Source: Sulfitobacter delicatus | GTDB taxonomy: Bacteria; Pseudomonadota; Alphaproteobacteria; Rhodobacterales; Rhodobacteraceae | Direction: 5' to 3' | Length of the DNA: 64,000 nt | Assembly: GCF_900102535.1 (NCBI RefSeq) | Contig: NZ_FNBP01000002.1 | Location: 310,001-374,000, forward strand | Shown here: positions 13,538 to 21,483 of the stretch, piece by piece | Layout of the letters: the number at the start of each line of letters is the position of its first letter | Position numbering within the stretch: the stretch's first letter is position 1 | Notes under the pieces: model-generated | What the model saw: only the letters and a program-made list of their open reading frames with translations | Databases searched by the model: none | What the model was told of the DNA's origin: nothing | Translations under genes and position numbers: made by a program

Positions 13538-14466
13538 CGGTATTCGATGATCCGACCGTCACGTCGCAGGTGGTATTTAAGTGCGCCCAAAGCCTCGGGG
13601 AACTTACCGAGCAAAGTGAAAAAAGCCCAATTAAGCCCACCCCGTCTCGCCAGCCGCGCGAGTTGCAGCGGATAGATCAAGAGCAAGAGCAGCGCCGCGA
13701 GCGGCCAAAGGAAGGCCAACAGAACGATCACCGCTGGCAACAGCGCCCCCCAAAGCAGCGTACGCCGGGTTTCGGCCACCCAGTGCTTATCCGGCCCCCT
13801 CCCATGGAGCGCAGCCCCCTCGGCAAAGGCGTGCCCTGCCCGCAGACTGCGCCGCCACCACTGACCGAAGCGGGTGATCTGCGCGTCGTGCCATGTCATC
13901 TCGGCATCCAGTCGCCAGATTTGCCAGCCTGCACGCCGCAGCCTTTGGCAAAGCTCCGGCTCTTCCCCCGCGATCAGATCGTCGCGATAGCCGCCGACCT
14001 CCTGCAGTGCCGCGAGCCGCATCAGCGCGTCGCCCCCGCAGGCCAGCGCTTCGCCTGCGGGCGTGTCCCATTCCTGATCGATCAAAGTGTTGTAGATTGA
14101 GGTCTCAGGCTGCTCCTCCCGCCGCCGGCCGCAGACCACAGCGACCTTTGGATGGGCTTTAAGATGCGCCTGTGCGGCCTTGAGCCAACCGTCTCGCAAA
14201 ATGCAATCGCCGTCGAGGAACTGCACTAGTGTGATCCCGTCCCCCAGCACCGCGACACCCGCGTTGCGCGCCCGTGCGGCGGTGAAGGGCCGCGTCATGT
14301 CCAGCGCCACCACTTCTGCCCCCAAGCGGCGGGCTGCATCGGGAGAGCCGTCGGTGGAGCCGCTGTCCACATAGATCACTTGCGAAATTTTACCTTTAAG
14401 CGACTGCAAGCAGCGCTCCAGCCGCTGGCCCTCGTTCCGACCGATGACAACGGCGGCAAGGCTCAC
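13534..14466 (-). CDS. Family 2 glycosyltransferase with C-terminal membrane segments
   Basis: This 310-residue protein has a GT-A catalytic domain: AAVVIGRNEGQRLERCL at the N-terminus, YVDSGSTDGSPDAARR, ARNAGVAVL, and the metal-binding-like FLDGDC near residue 93. A hydrophobic stretch near residues 235-270 (ALLPAVIVLLAFLWPLAALL) suggests membrane anchoring. It probably adds a sugar to a lipid-linked or surface saccharide. Its start overlaps the stop of the upstream transferase by four bases (ATGA), so the two form a leftward operon. Its stop overlaps the convergent WecG-type gene by four bases. Substrate unknown. Confidence 0.87.
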   Translation of the reverse strand: MSLAAVVIGRNEGQRLERCLQSLKGKISQVIYVDSGSTDGSPDAARRLGAEVVALDMTRPFTAARARNAGVAVLGDGITLVQFLDGDCILRDGWLKAAQAHLKAHPKVAVVCGRRREEQPETSIYNTLIDQEWDTPAGEALACGGDALMRLAALQEVGGYRDDLIAGEEPELCQRLRRAGWQIWRLDAEMTWHDAQITRFGQWWRRSLRAGHAFAEGAALHGRGPDKHWVAETRRTLLWGALLPAVIVLLAFLWPLAALLLLLIYPLQLARLARRGGLNWAFFTLLGKFPEALGALKYHLRRDGRIIEYR

Positions 14467-15518
14467 GCCGCGCCCTCAGCCTGCCATGCCGCGACATGGG
14501 CGCTGTAGCGCTCGGACGGCACCAGAAACCCTGCCCGATAAAGCAGTTCGACCCGGTTCCACCGCCGTGCGTCGAGGGAGAAGAGCGAGACATCAGGGTT
14601 CTGGCTCACCACCGCCAGACGCCGCGCGTCTTCGCCATGCGCCAGATCGCCCGCGGAGAGACTCGCCGCATCCCGCGCGGCGGGGTCGTTGGCGAATTTA
14701 TAATGTTTGATCACCGCCGTCACATCCGAAACCTCTACGCCGCAAGACAGATGCGGGTGCGGCGCAGGAGTGACCTTTGGCCCATTGAATATTAACGGAT
14801 GTTTGGTCAGGCAGCAGTCCTCCCCAAACACCTTGCCGCGCACGCCGCCAAAGATGAACTGCACCGCGTCGTCGGACAATTGGTTGTTTGCAAGCAGCGC
14901 TGCAAAGGGGATTTGGTCGCTGTGATAGTCCAGCTTTCGCAAGGTGCTGATGTCGAAGTAGATGAATGCCCGCAGCACCTCTTCGTAGCTCAACCCGGCC
15001 GCATCAGAGAGGCTGCCCTTGGGAAACATCTCAAGCATCTGAGCCATGAGCGCGGTATGGCCCTGCTCTTCGAGATACTGCACCAAGCCTTGGATGCCGA
15101 TGCGCGTACGGCCTTCGAAATCCAGCATCTCGTCCATATCGACATAGAGACACCAGCGGTTTTGCGCATAGGTCTGGGCGGGGTACTGGCGGATCAGGTC
15201 TTCATACTGCGCGAGCGGCAGGTCGCACTGATCGATCACGGTGCCCGGCTCGGCTTTGATCCGCTCTATGGTGCCGTCGGTCGAGCCATTGTCGATGAAG
15301 ACGAAATGCTTCACCCCCATCGCGCGATAGTGGGCAAAGAAGGCATCAAGGTAATAGCGACCATTGCGCACCAGCGCGATCAACACGACGTCACCGGAAG
15401 CCACGTCTAACTGTTTGGGCCCGTGCAGATGGGTCAACGCGCGCGCAAAGCGTCTGCGACGGCGGGCGTCATGCAGGCGTTGGCGCAGGCGGCGAAACAG
15501 GTGCGAGGGCGACTTCAT
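14463..15518 (-). CDS. Family 2-like glycosyltransferase (Glyco_tranf_2_4 type)
   Basis: This 351-residue protein has a GT-A-like domain that begins VVLIALVRNGRYYLDAFFAHYRAMGV, followed by FVFIDNGSTDGT, AQNRWCLYVDMDEML (DMDE as the metal site) and a long C-terminal region including KHYKF. This layout is typical of the group often annotated as glycosyltransferase family 2 or family 92-like in alphaproteobacteria. The first 40 residues are very basic. It is the first gene of a two-gene leftward operon with the transferase at 13534-14466. A role in exopolysaccharide or glycoconjugate assembly is inferred from neighbours only. Confidence 0.82.
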   Translation of the reverse strand: MKSPSHLFRRLRQRLHDARRRRRFARALTHLHGPKQLDVASGDVVLIALVRNGRYYLDAFFAHYRAMGVKHFVFIDNGSTDGTIERIKAEPGTVIDQCDLPLAQYEDLIRQYPAQTYAQNRWCLYVDMDEMLDFEGRTRIGIQGLVQYLEEQGHTALMAQMLEMFPKGSLSDAAGLSYEEVLRAFIYFDISTLRKLDYHSDQIPFAALLANNQLSDDAVQFIFGGVRGKVFGEDCCLTKHPLIFNGPKVTPAPHPHLSCGVEVSDVTAVIKHYKFANDPAARDAASLSAGDLAHGEDARRLAVVSQNPDVSLFSLDARRWNRVELLYRAGFLVPSERYSAHVAAWQAEGAA

Positions 15519-15575
15519 GCTTCGGTTGATACGACAGGGCGCCTGTGCGGTCCACTGCTATGCGCTGTGCCCTGG

Positions 15576-16607
15576 TTACCCCCGGGCGACGCCGCGTCCG
15601 GGCGGCGGGGTGCCATTGGCCGGCGCATCGCGCAGATCGGGTGTGTAGAATGTCTGACAGGCCCGCCCTGCGTGTTTGGAGGCATAAAGCGCCACATCTG
15701 CGTCAGCGAGGATGTTTTCCATGGTGAGCTTTTGCCCGCCCTGTATCCACACCGTGCCGATACTGGCGGAGATTTTGCAGACCTCGCCGTCGAATTGGAT
15801 CGGCTCTTCCAAACGGTTGATGATCCGCTGCCCAACCCGGCGCAGAACGTCGTCGCTGTTCACGTCCTGCAAGACGACGGTAAATTCATCCCCGCCAACC
15901 CGCGCGACCATATCCGTGCGGCGGGTTTCTTCGACCATGGCGCGGGCCACCACTTGCAAGACATGGTCCCCAGCCGCGTGGCCCAGCGTGTCATTCACCG
16001 CTTTGAAGTAATCGAGATCGATATGCATAACTGCGAAAGCTTCGCGCGTCGCGATAAGACGCTCCAGCACCGTATTTAGTGCCCGCCGGTTCTTCAGCCC
16101 GGTGAGCGTGTCGGTGAAAGCCTGTTCCTCTGCTGCAATTTTCGCGCCCTGCAGGCGCAGGTTCAACCGCCGCGAGGCTTCCATCGCGGCTGTCTTGGCC
16201 TCCATCAGATAAAGCATTTCAATCGCAAGGTCGGTAGCGGCGAAATCGGCGTTGGTCAGCGAATAGTCCCGCACCCCATCGAGGATCGAAATGCCGAAGG
16301 ACAGGTTCACGATCATCCGGCCATCCGGCAAGGGCACAAGCACGCCTTTGAACTCGGTCCGCGGCGCGTCGTGAAATTCCAGATGCAGTTTGATATCCGC
16401 GGCGCGGCGCAGGTCGTCCATGCCTCGGATCGTTCGGGGGCGTTTGACCGCGAAGGCTTCGAGAAACCGTTGCCCGGCCAGTGGGGTGTCAGGGCGCAAC
16501 TTCTGGATCGTCGGCCCCGCGTGGTGGATATGGCCGGTGGGCGTCAGCACCAGATGCATCGGGCAGAGCACATCGAGCACGGCGGCGTTTTCGAGCAGGT
16601 CCGTCAT
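15576..16607 (-). CDS. HNOBA-domain diguanylate cyclase (GGDEF)
   Basis: This 343-residue cytoplasmic signalling enzyme begins with an H-NOX-associated (HNOBA) sensor-like domain at about 10-150, seen in the RPRTIRGMDDL and FKGVLVPLPDGRMIVNLSF segments. A short helical linker (MEAKTAAMEASRRLNLRLQGAKI) follows. The GGDEF domain covers about 165-325 with TDTLTGLKNRRAL, DLDYFKAVND and the active-site GGDEF. An RxxD inhibitory site (RRTD) sits five residues before GGDEF, so product inhibition is expected. It should make cyclic di-GMP under control of the H-NOX-like protein, whose stop overlaps its start (ATGA). The nearby polysaccharide genes are plausible outputs, which is inference. Confidence 0.9.
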   Translation of the reverse strand: MTDLLENAAVLDVLCPMHLVLTPTGHIHHAGPTIQKLRPDTPLAGQRFLEAFAVKRPRTIRGMDDLRRAADIKLHLEFHDAPRTEFKGVLVPLPDGRMIVNLSFGISILDGVRDYSLTNADFAATDLAIEMLYLMEAKTAAMEASRRLNLRLQGAKIAAEEQAFTDTLTGLKNRRALNTVLERLIATREAFAVMHIDLDYFKAVNDTLGHAAGDHVLQVVARAMVEETRRTDMVARVGGDEFTVVLQDVNSDDVLRRVGQRIINRLEEPIQFDGEVCKISASIGTVWIQGGQKLTMENILADADVALYASKHAGRACQTFYTPDLRDAPANGTPPPGRGVARG

Positions 16608-17188
16608 GCCCGCGCCCCCAGATCGAAGCTGCGACCGGCGGAATAGTCCGCCTCCACGACCATGATCGTCAACGTCTCAACCCCGCCCGCGCTGCCTGTG
16701 TGATCCAGCAACACAAGGGCGCCATAGTCATCCGCCATCACCCGCAATACCCCCATCATCAGATGGCCATAACCCGCGACCGGTGCCTCGCAAAGCAAGG
16801 AGAACTGTCCATCGGCATGCTCTCGCAACTCGATCCCCGGCAGTTCTAGGTCCGCAAGGGCCAAGCGCGCTCTCGCTGGCAGATCATCCAATGAATGTAG
16901 AAAATCGCTAAAGTTCACCCCGCCAAAGCGCAGCAGTCGCCGCACGGCCTCATAGGTCGGATGCGACACGAGATAGGTGCCGACATCTTCCAGGACCTCC
17001 TCCCGGGGGCGGTCCAACACGTCGCAGACCGCGTCCAGCACGGCGGGCGTGATAGTGTCCGGATAGCTCAGCATGGCCTCGAACTCTGTGAACTCCAACC
17101 CGGCCAAACGCGCGGCCTCGGCCCAGTTGGCTGGTCCGTAGCTGTCGCAAACGAAATTCTGAATGCTGCGGTTGATAAGCCCGTGCAT
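16604..17188 (-). CDS. H-NOX-like (haem NO/O2-binding family) protein lacking the proximal histidine
   Basis: This 194-residue protein matches H-NOX length and fold: MHGLINRSIQNFV at the N-terminus, a conserved Trp22, LRFGGVNFSDFLHSLDDL, and a C-terminal alpha/beta half. Family members coordinate haem through a histidine in the LD-x-x-H helix and bind its propionates with YxSxR. Here the histidine position reads Pro104 (codon cca, LDDLPARARL), and the YxSxR region reads QFSLLCEAP. Haem binding in the classical way is therefore unlikely. His98 lies six residues earlier but is not at the usual place. The gene is coupled to the HNOBA-GGDEF cyclase and probably modulates it by some other signal. 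Confidence 0.85.
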   Translation of the reverse strand: MHGLINRSIQNFVCDSYGPANWAEAARLAGLEFTEFEAMLSYPDTITPAVLDAVCDVLDRPREEVLEDVGTYLVSHPTYEAVRRLLRFGGVNFSDFLHSLDDLPARARLALADLELPGIELREHADGQFSLLCEAPVAGYGHLMMGVLRVMADDYGALVLLDHTGSAGGVETLTIMVVEADYSAGRSFDLGARA

Positions 17189-17313
17189 GGCTGCCTCATT
17201 CCCGTGTTTCCCGACATCAAGATGCGGCGCGAAGGGTTAAGATTGGGCTGATAAATCCAGTTGTCAGGAAATTCCGCTCCTATCCTTGCGCTGCGGTTCC
17301 AGACCGTAGCGGG

Positions 17314-17339
17314 GGAACCGGACAGTGAGCCAAGGCGTT
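17314..17339 (+). promoter_or_regulatory. Candidate EcfG (general stress response) promoter
   Basis: GGAAC at 17314-17318 and CGTT at 17336-17339 are separated by 17 bases. This is an exact fit to the alphaproteobacterial EcfG consensus GGAAC-N16/17-CGTT. Transcription would start near 17346, about 50 bases before the small ORF at 17395. It would also serve the DUF998 and YetF-like genes if they are co-transcribed. The match is seen directly; use by an EcfG sigma factor is inference. Confidence 0.55.
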
Positions 17340-17394
17340 TGTGCGATGACCGATCCGCACCACCCTTCCCGCAACCGAGACAGGAGTCAGCGCC

Positions 17395-17541
17395 ATGAGT
17401 GATCAGCCCAAACACCCCAAAGAAGAAAACAAGACACCACCGAAGAAGCCAGATGAGAAGCTGCACCGCCCTGAAGCCACGCTAGACGAGGCACCGGCAG
17501 GCAGCCCGAATGCCGAGGAACGCTCCCGTCTGTCGGACTAA
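17395..17541 (+). CDS. Small hydrophilic protein, 48 residues
   Basis: This short, highly charged, lysine- and proline-rich polypeptide (starts MSDQPKHPKEENKTPPKKP, ends RSRLSD) has no cysteine, no aromatic residues and no membrane segment, so it is probably disordered. I do not recognise a family. Support for it being real comes from a good ribosome site (ACAGGAG, about seven bases upstream), an EcfG-like promoter about 55 bases upstream, and close spacing (31 bases) to the DUF998 gene. Small hydrophilic proteins of this kind are common in alphaproteobacterial stress regulons, but that is analogy only. Confidence 0.6.
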   Translation: MSDQPKHPKEENKTPPKKPDEKLHRPEATLDEAPAGSPNAEERSRLSD

Positions 17542-17572
17542 TCCCGCGGCACCCCATACGTAAGGTAGGACC

Positions 17573-18220
17573 ATGCATGAAACGATAACCGCCCCCCGGC
17601 AGCAGAGCGCGCCGGGGTTCATGACCTGCCTTGGCTGGGTAGCCGTTCTCGGCTGCGTCGTCTTTGCGGTTTCCATCCTCATTGCCGATTTTGTTGTCCC
17701 TGATCATGACTGGATTGCTGACACAATCAGCGACCTCGGTGCGGGGCGCTATGAATCCATCGTCGACATTGGCATCTATGCGTTCTCCGCCGCACTGGTC
17801 GCATGCGCCCTGCTCTGCGCCCATGTGCACCTCGGCGGCGCGCGTTGGAGCGCGGGGACCATTGGGCTCGCGGCCTTGGCGCTCATCGTCTTTCTCGTTG
17901 GGGCGCGGAATGAATATGGCGACAACGATTCCGATGGCGTCGTGATTCACATCTATCTGGTATACGCGCTCGGTTTGCTGATGCTGCTGATCCCTTGGCT
18001 TTTGTCGCATGGGTTGGAAGAAACCGCACCGGGACAAGGGAAGGCGCTTCGGGTGATCTCGCTGCTCTGGCTGATCTCGGCACCGCCGTTTTTCTTTCTG
18101 CCTACCGGGATTGACGGGTTATATGAGCGCTATCTAGGCCTGATCGCCATGGCGATGGTTGTCCTGCTCGGGCGGCTTTTCATTCGCCGTGGACGTGCGC
18201 TGCGTGAGGAGTTTGGTTAA
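17573..18220 (+). CDS. DUF998 family integral membrane protein
   Basis: This 215-residue protein has six predicted membrane helices, the first after about 17 residues (MTCLGWVAVLGCVVFAVSILIADF). The VPDHDWIADTISDLGAGRYE motif between helices 1 and 2 is characteristic of DUF998 proteins, whose function is unknown. It lies 31 bases after the small stress-type ORF and three bases before the YetF-like gene, so the three probably form one operon under the promoter at 17314. Inner membrane location is expected. Confidence 0.82.
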   Translation: MHETITAPRQQSAPGFMTCLGWVAVLGCVVFAVSILIADFVVPDHDWIADTISDLGAGRYESIVDIGIYAFSAALVACALLCAHVHLGGARWSAGTIGLAALALIVFLVGARNEYGDNDSDGVVIHIYLVYALGLLMLLIPWLLSHGLEETAPGQGKALRVISLLWLISAPPFFFLPTGIDGLYERYLGLIAMAMVVLLGRLFIRRGRALREEFG

Positions 18221-18223
18221 CCG

Positions 18224-18751
18224 ATGTTCTTTGACAGTGACATGCTCGACTTGATCGCCCGCGCGATCCTGCTCTCCGCGATAGCTCTCGGCTGGGTGAT
18301 CTTTGTTGTGCGGGTCATCGGACTGCGCGCCTTTTCAAAAATGACCGCCTTTGACTTCGTGACCACCGTGGCCACGGGCTCTTTGTTGGCGGGGGCCTGC
18401 CAAGCGACGACATGGCCCGAGTTTGCGCAGCCGACCTTGGCCATCGCCGCCTTGCTCGGCGCGCAATATGTGGTCGCGCAGATGCGACAGTCTTCGGATC
18501 AGTTCGAGCGGGTGGTTGAGAATGAACCGGTGATGCTCATGCGCGACGGTGTGATCCTTGACGAAGCGCTGCGCAAGACGCGGGTGGCACGGGCCGACCT
18601 GATCGCCAAGCTCCGCGAGGCCAATGCACTGGATTTCTCGCAGGTGCGGGCTGTGGTGCTGGAAACGACGGGCAATATCTCGGTGCTTCACGGCGAGCAC
18701 TTGTCGTCAGATTTGCTTGAAGGCGTGCAACGCCGGGATACGCAGGACTAG
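18224..18751 (+). CDS. YetF/DUF421 family membrane protein
   Basis: This 175-residue protein has three N-terminal membrane helices (residues about 8-75), with VVRVIGLRAFSKMTAFDFVTTVATGSLLA as the conserved DUF421 core. A cytoplasmic YetF domain follows, containing LMRDGVILDEALRKTRVARADLIAKLREANALDFSQVRAVVLETTG. Family members occur in stress regulons and have been linked to small-molecule or metal stress, but no enzyme activity is established. The gene begins three bases after the DUF998 stop. Confidence 0.87.
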   Translation: MFFDSDMLDLIARAILLSAIALGWVIFVVRVIGLRAFSKMTAFDFVTTVATGSLLAGACQATTWPEFAQPTLAIAALLGAQYVVAQMRQSSDQFERVVENEPVMLMRDGVILDEALRKTRVARADLIAKLREANALDFSQVRAVVLETTGNISVLHGEHLSSDLLEGVQRRDTQD

Positions 18752-18784
18752 GGCGATACCCGTTGGTAGAAGTTTCGTTCTTAT

Positions 18785-19486
18785 TTACGGCTGCCGCTGA
18801 TCCAGCCAAGCAGGCAATTGTCCAACGTCTGACAGTACGATTTCGGCATGGGGGGCAAGGACATCAGCCTCTGCTGGCCCAGTAAGCACCGCAACTGGGA
18901 TCATTCCGGCGCCCCGCGCGGCTTCTAGATCGTGCAAGCTGTCCCCCACCATGGCGATCTGCGCAGGCGGCAATTCGACATGGGCCGCAAAAGCAAGCAA
19001 CTGGCCGGTATCAGGCTTGCCCCCATGCCCACTGTCAAACCCCGCAATGAAATCGAACATCTCGGCAACGCCCGCTGCCGTCAGATGGGCCCGCGCGGGA
19101 TGTTCCGCATCGTTTGTAGCGACACCAAGCCGCAAACCCCGCGCGCGCAATTGGCGCAACAAAGGGGCCAAGGGCACGGCTTCGCGTTGCGGCGCGGCGG
19201 CGGCTTCGGTGTTCAGCAAAGTCAGCAGGACAGATGGGTCTATACACGGCAGATGCGGCGCCAGCGCCGCGACAACCTCATCCGGTGTGCCTGCAATCGC
19301 AATGCTATCGCGCTTGAACTGCCGCACAGCCAAGTCAAACCCGATCGCCGCGCCTGCTGCCCCTGCCCGGTCCTGATCCCCCTCGAAAGCCTTCAGCAAG
19401 AAGTGCTCCGCCCAAGGTACCCAAGTGGCTGCAAAGTCGAACAGTGTGCCGTCCTTGTCGAAGAGTACGGCTTTGACTTCACTCAC
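18785..19486 (-). CDS. HAD-superfamily hydrolase, phosphoglycolate phosphatase-like
   Basis: This 233-residue cytoplasmic phosphatase has motif I DKDGT (nucleophile and acid/base aspartates near residue 10) and an alpha-helical cap. GVATNDAEHPAR covers motif II, and MVGDSLHDLEAARGAGM the metal-binding motif IV. I chose the GTG at 19486 because motif I must lie near the N-terminus, and because it forms a GTGA overlap with the DUF3572 stop; longer versions would carry a 30-residue unrelated extension. Similar proteins are annotated Gph. The true substrate is not evident, and no Calvin-cycle gene lies nearby. Confidence 0.87.
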   Translation of the reverse strand: MSEVKAVLFDKDGTLFDFAATWVPWAEHFLLKAFEGDQDRAGAAGAAIGFDLAVRQFKRDSIAIAGTPDEVVAALAPHLPCIDPSVLLTLLNTEAAAAPQREAVPLAPLLRQLRARGLRLGVATNDAEHPARAHLTAAGVAEMFDFIAGFDSGHGGKPDTGQLLAFAAHVELPPAQIAMVGDSLHDLEAARGAGMIPVAVLTGPAEADVLAPHAEIVLSDVGQLPAWLDQRQP

Positions 19487-19776
19487 GTCCAATGCACCTG
19501 CTCGCCCCCCGGAAGCGCCGCGCGCGCTTCCATGATGCGCTCGTATGGCAGGGCGGCATGGTCGCAAAAGGCGATGACCCAAGCGTCATCCATCATCAAG
19601 AAGTCCAGCACGGCGCCCAAAAACACAGGATCACCGGCCTGCGCCTTCACATCAGCTTCTGAAGCCCCGGTGCTGCCTAAGAACACTGGTAGCAGGTCAT
19701 CGTTCGCGGCCAGCCATGCGAGGGCACGCAGAGCCAAAGTTTCGGCGGCTTCTGTCGTATAGGACATAGAATTCAT
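19483..19776 (-). CDS. DUF3572 family protein
   Basis: This protein of about 97 residues is all-helical and acidic. The core ETLALRALAWLAANDDLLPVF and FLMMDDAWVIAFCD are typical of DUF3572, a small alphaproteobacterial family of unknown function. The start is uncertain: ATGs at 19776 and 19767 are both possible. The second (MSYTTEAAETLAL) would put the conserved core nearer the N-terminus. Its stop overlaps the HAD phosphatase start, so the two are co-transcribed. Confidence 0.82.
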   Translation of the reverse strand: MNSMSYTTEAAETLALRALAWLAANDDLLPVFLGSTGASEADVKAQAGDPVFLGAVLDFLMMDDAWVIAFCDHAALPYERIMEARAALPGGEQVHWT

Positions 19777-19862
19777 CTTTTCCGGCAAGGTAGAAACGCT
19801 TTGTTAACCAATAGGCGCAAAGACTGGCACGATAAACTGGTTTGTACGGTGAAGGAGCTGTC

Positions 19863-21257
19863 GTGCAGGGGACTATCCTTATCGTCGATACTATCGCGAC
19901 CAATCGGATCAGCCTTAAGGTCAAACTCGCCTCGGCTTACTACAAGGTTGCTCAAGCAGATGACATTAGACAGGCCATAGCTGAGGTGGGTCGACGTCCG
20001 CCGGATCTGGTGATCTGTGCGCTAACTTTGCCCGACGGGACGGCTTCCGACCTCTGCAAGGGACTGAGAGATCGGTTCCCTTCTCTGCAACTTCCTGTGC
20101 TGGCCATTGGCAACCGGGACAATGCTGACAGCAGGCTTGCGGCGCTCGAAGCCGGGGTCAGCGACGTTTTACTGAAACCCCTAGATGATACATTGCTGCT
20201 GGGGCGTGTCCGAAGCCTGATCCGAGCGCGCAATGCTGCGGATGAATGGCAAATGCGGGACGACACGACACGGGCGCTTGGCTTGGCAGAACCGGCGGCA
20301 GACTACGCGCCACTGGGCCACTGTGTATTGCTTCACGATAATAGTGCCACGACACTTGGCTGGGCGCATGGGCTTCGCCCCCGCTTGCGGGCACGGCTTT
20401 CACTGGCCAAACCGGATGATGCGATCTGCGAAATTCCTGCCGACGGGCCGCCGGATGTTTTTGTGCTGGCCCTCCCCTCCGATCCAAATGGCGCAACCGC
20501 AGCCTGTCGTCTGATCTCGGCACTACGGGCTAATGCTCATACCCGGCATGCCGGTCTGTTGGTTGTGCAACTGTCGCCAAATACGGCGCTCGCCGCCACT
20601 GCGCTCGATCTTGGTGCGGATGATTTGATGACCGACGGGTTCGATGCGGCTGAAATGACCCTTCGGTTGCATGCGCTCCTGCGCCGGAAACGGACGGCGG
20701 ACCAATTGCGTGCGACGGTTCGCACAGGGCTTAAAGCGGCTGTTTTCGATCCGCTGACCGGGCTGCACAACAGACGCTACGCCATGCCCCATCTGGCAAG
20801 GATCGCCGAACGCGCGCAGGAGACCGACCGACCCTTCGCAGTGATGGTCGCCGATTTAGATCACTTCAAACAGATTAATGACCAATTCGGTCATGCGGCT
20901 GGGGACGCGGTACTGGTGCAAACCGCGCAACGCCTGCGCGACAACCTGCGCGGAATGGACCTTATCGCCAGGATTGGCGGGGAAGAATTCCTGATCGTTA
21001 TGCCCGGTACCACGATGGCCGAAGGTGAAACCGCAGCGGCGCGGCTTTGCGCCGATATTGCCGGTCGGGGCTTTCACCTCCCCCATTCGACCCAGCCCTT
21101 AAGAGTGACAATTAGCATCGGCCTTGCCGTCGGCCCTAAGAGGGGTGAGGGTCAAATGGACAGTGTGGATAGGTTGCTCGCAGAGGCGGATCGGGCGCTC
21201 TATTCGGCCAAGGTTCACGGTCGAAACCAAGTTACGTTGAGCCGCCCCGCAGCTTGA
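19863..21257 (+). CDS. PleD-like diguanylate cyclase response regulator with degenerate receivers
   Basis: This 464-residue protein is laid out like Caulobacter PleD: receiver 1 (about 3-120), receiver-like adaptor (about 145-270) and GGDEF domain (about 295-455). The cyclase half looks active: DPLTGLHNRRYAM, DLDHFKQIND and GGEEF, with an RxxD inhibitory site (RGMD) five residues before it. Receiver 1 lacks the phosphoacceptor: Ala53 stands where PleD has Asp53, and Thr10 replaces the second acidic residue, although the KP switch motif is kept. Receiver 2 also lacks the aspartate. I chose GTG 19863 because AAGGAG lies five bases upstream and MQGTILIVD then aligns with the PleD start. Control is therefore probably not by phosphorylation of receiver 1. 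Confidence 0.9.
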   Translation: MQGTILIVDTIATNRISLKVKLASAYYKVAQADDIRQAIAEVGRRPPDLVICALTLPDGTASDLCKGLRDRFPSLQLPVLAIGNRDNADSRLAALEAGVSDVLLKPLDDTLLLGRVRSLIRARNAADEWQMRDDTTRALGLAEPAADYAPLGHCVLLHDNSATTLGWAHGLRPRLRARLSLAKPDDAICEIPADGPPDVFVLALPSDPNGATAACRLISALRANAHTRHAGLLVVQLSPNTALAATALDLGADDLMTDGFDAAEMTLRLHALLRRKRTADQLRATVRTGLKAAVFDPLTGLHNRRYAMPHLARIAERAQETDRPFAVMVADLDHFKQINDQFGHAAGDAVLVQTAQRLRDNLRGMDLIARIGGEEFLIVMPGTTMAEGETAAARLCADIAGRGFHLPHSTQPLRVTISIGLAVGPKRGEGQMDSVDRLLAEADRALYSAKVHGRNQVTLSRPAA

Positions 21258-21483
21258 GCAGCGGACTTTTTCACTCAGCAACCGGGCCAAACCTGCATAA
21301 TATTTGTTAAGGTCGCATAGGATGACAAGATGAAGCACCTCACCTAACCCCCTGCACCATCTGGCATTTGCGCCGTGTGTGAGAGAGCGGCCAAGCCCGC
21401 AGCCAAAATGTCTTTGGTTGCGCACTATTCGACCTATCAACCAAAGATTGCGCGATCTGTTGATTCTGCTCTAATCTTCTCTC

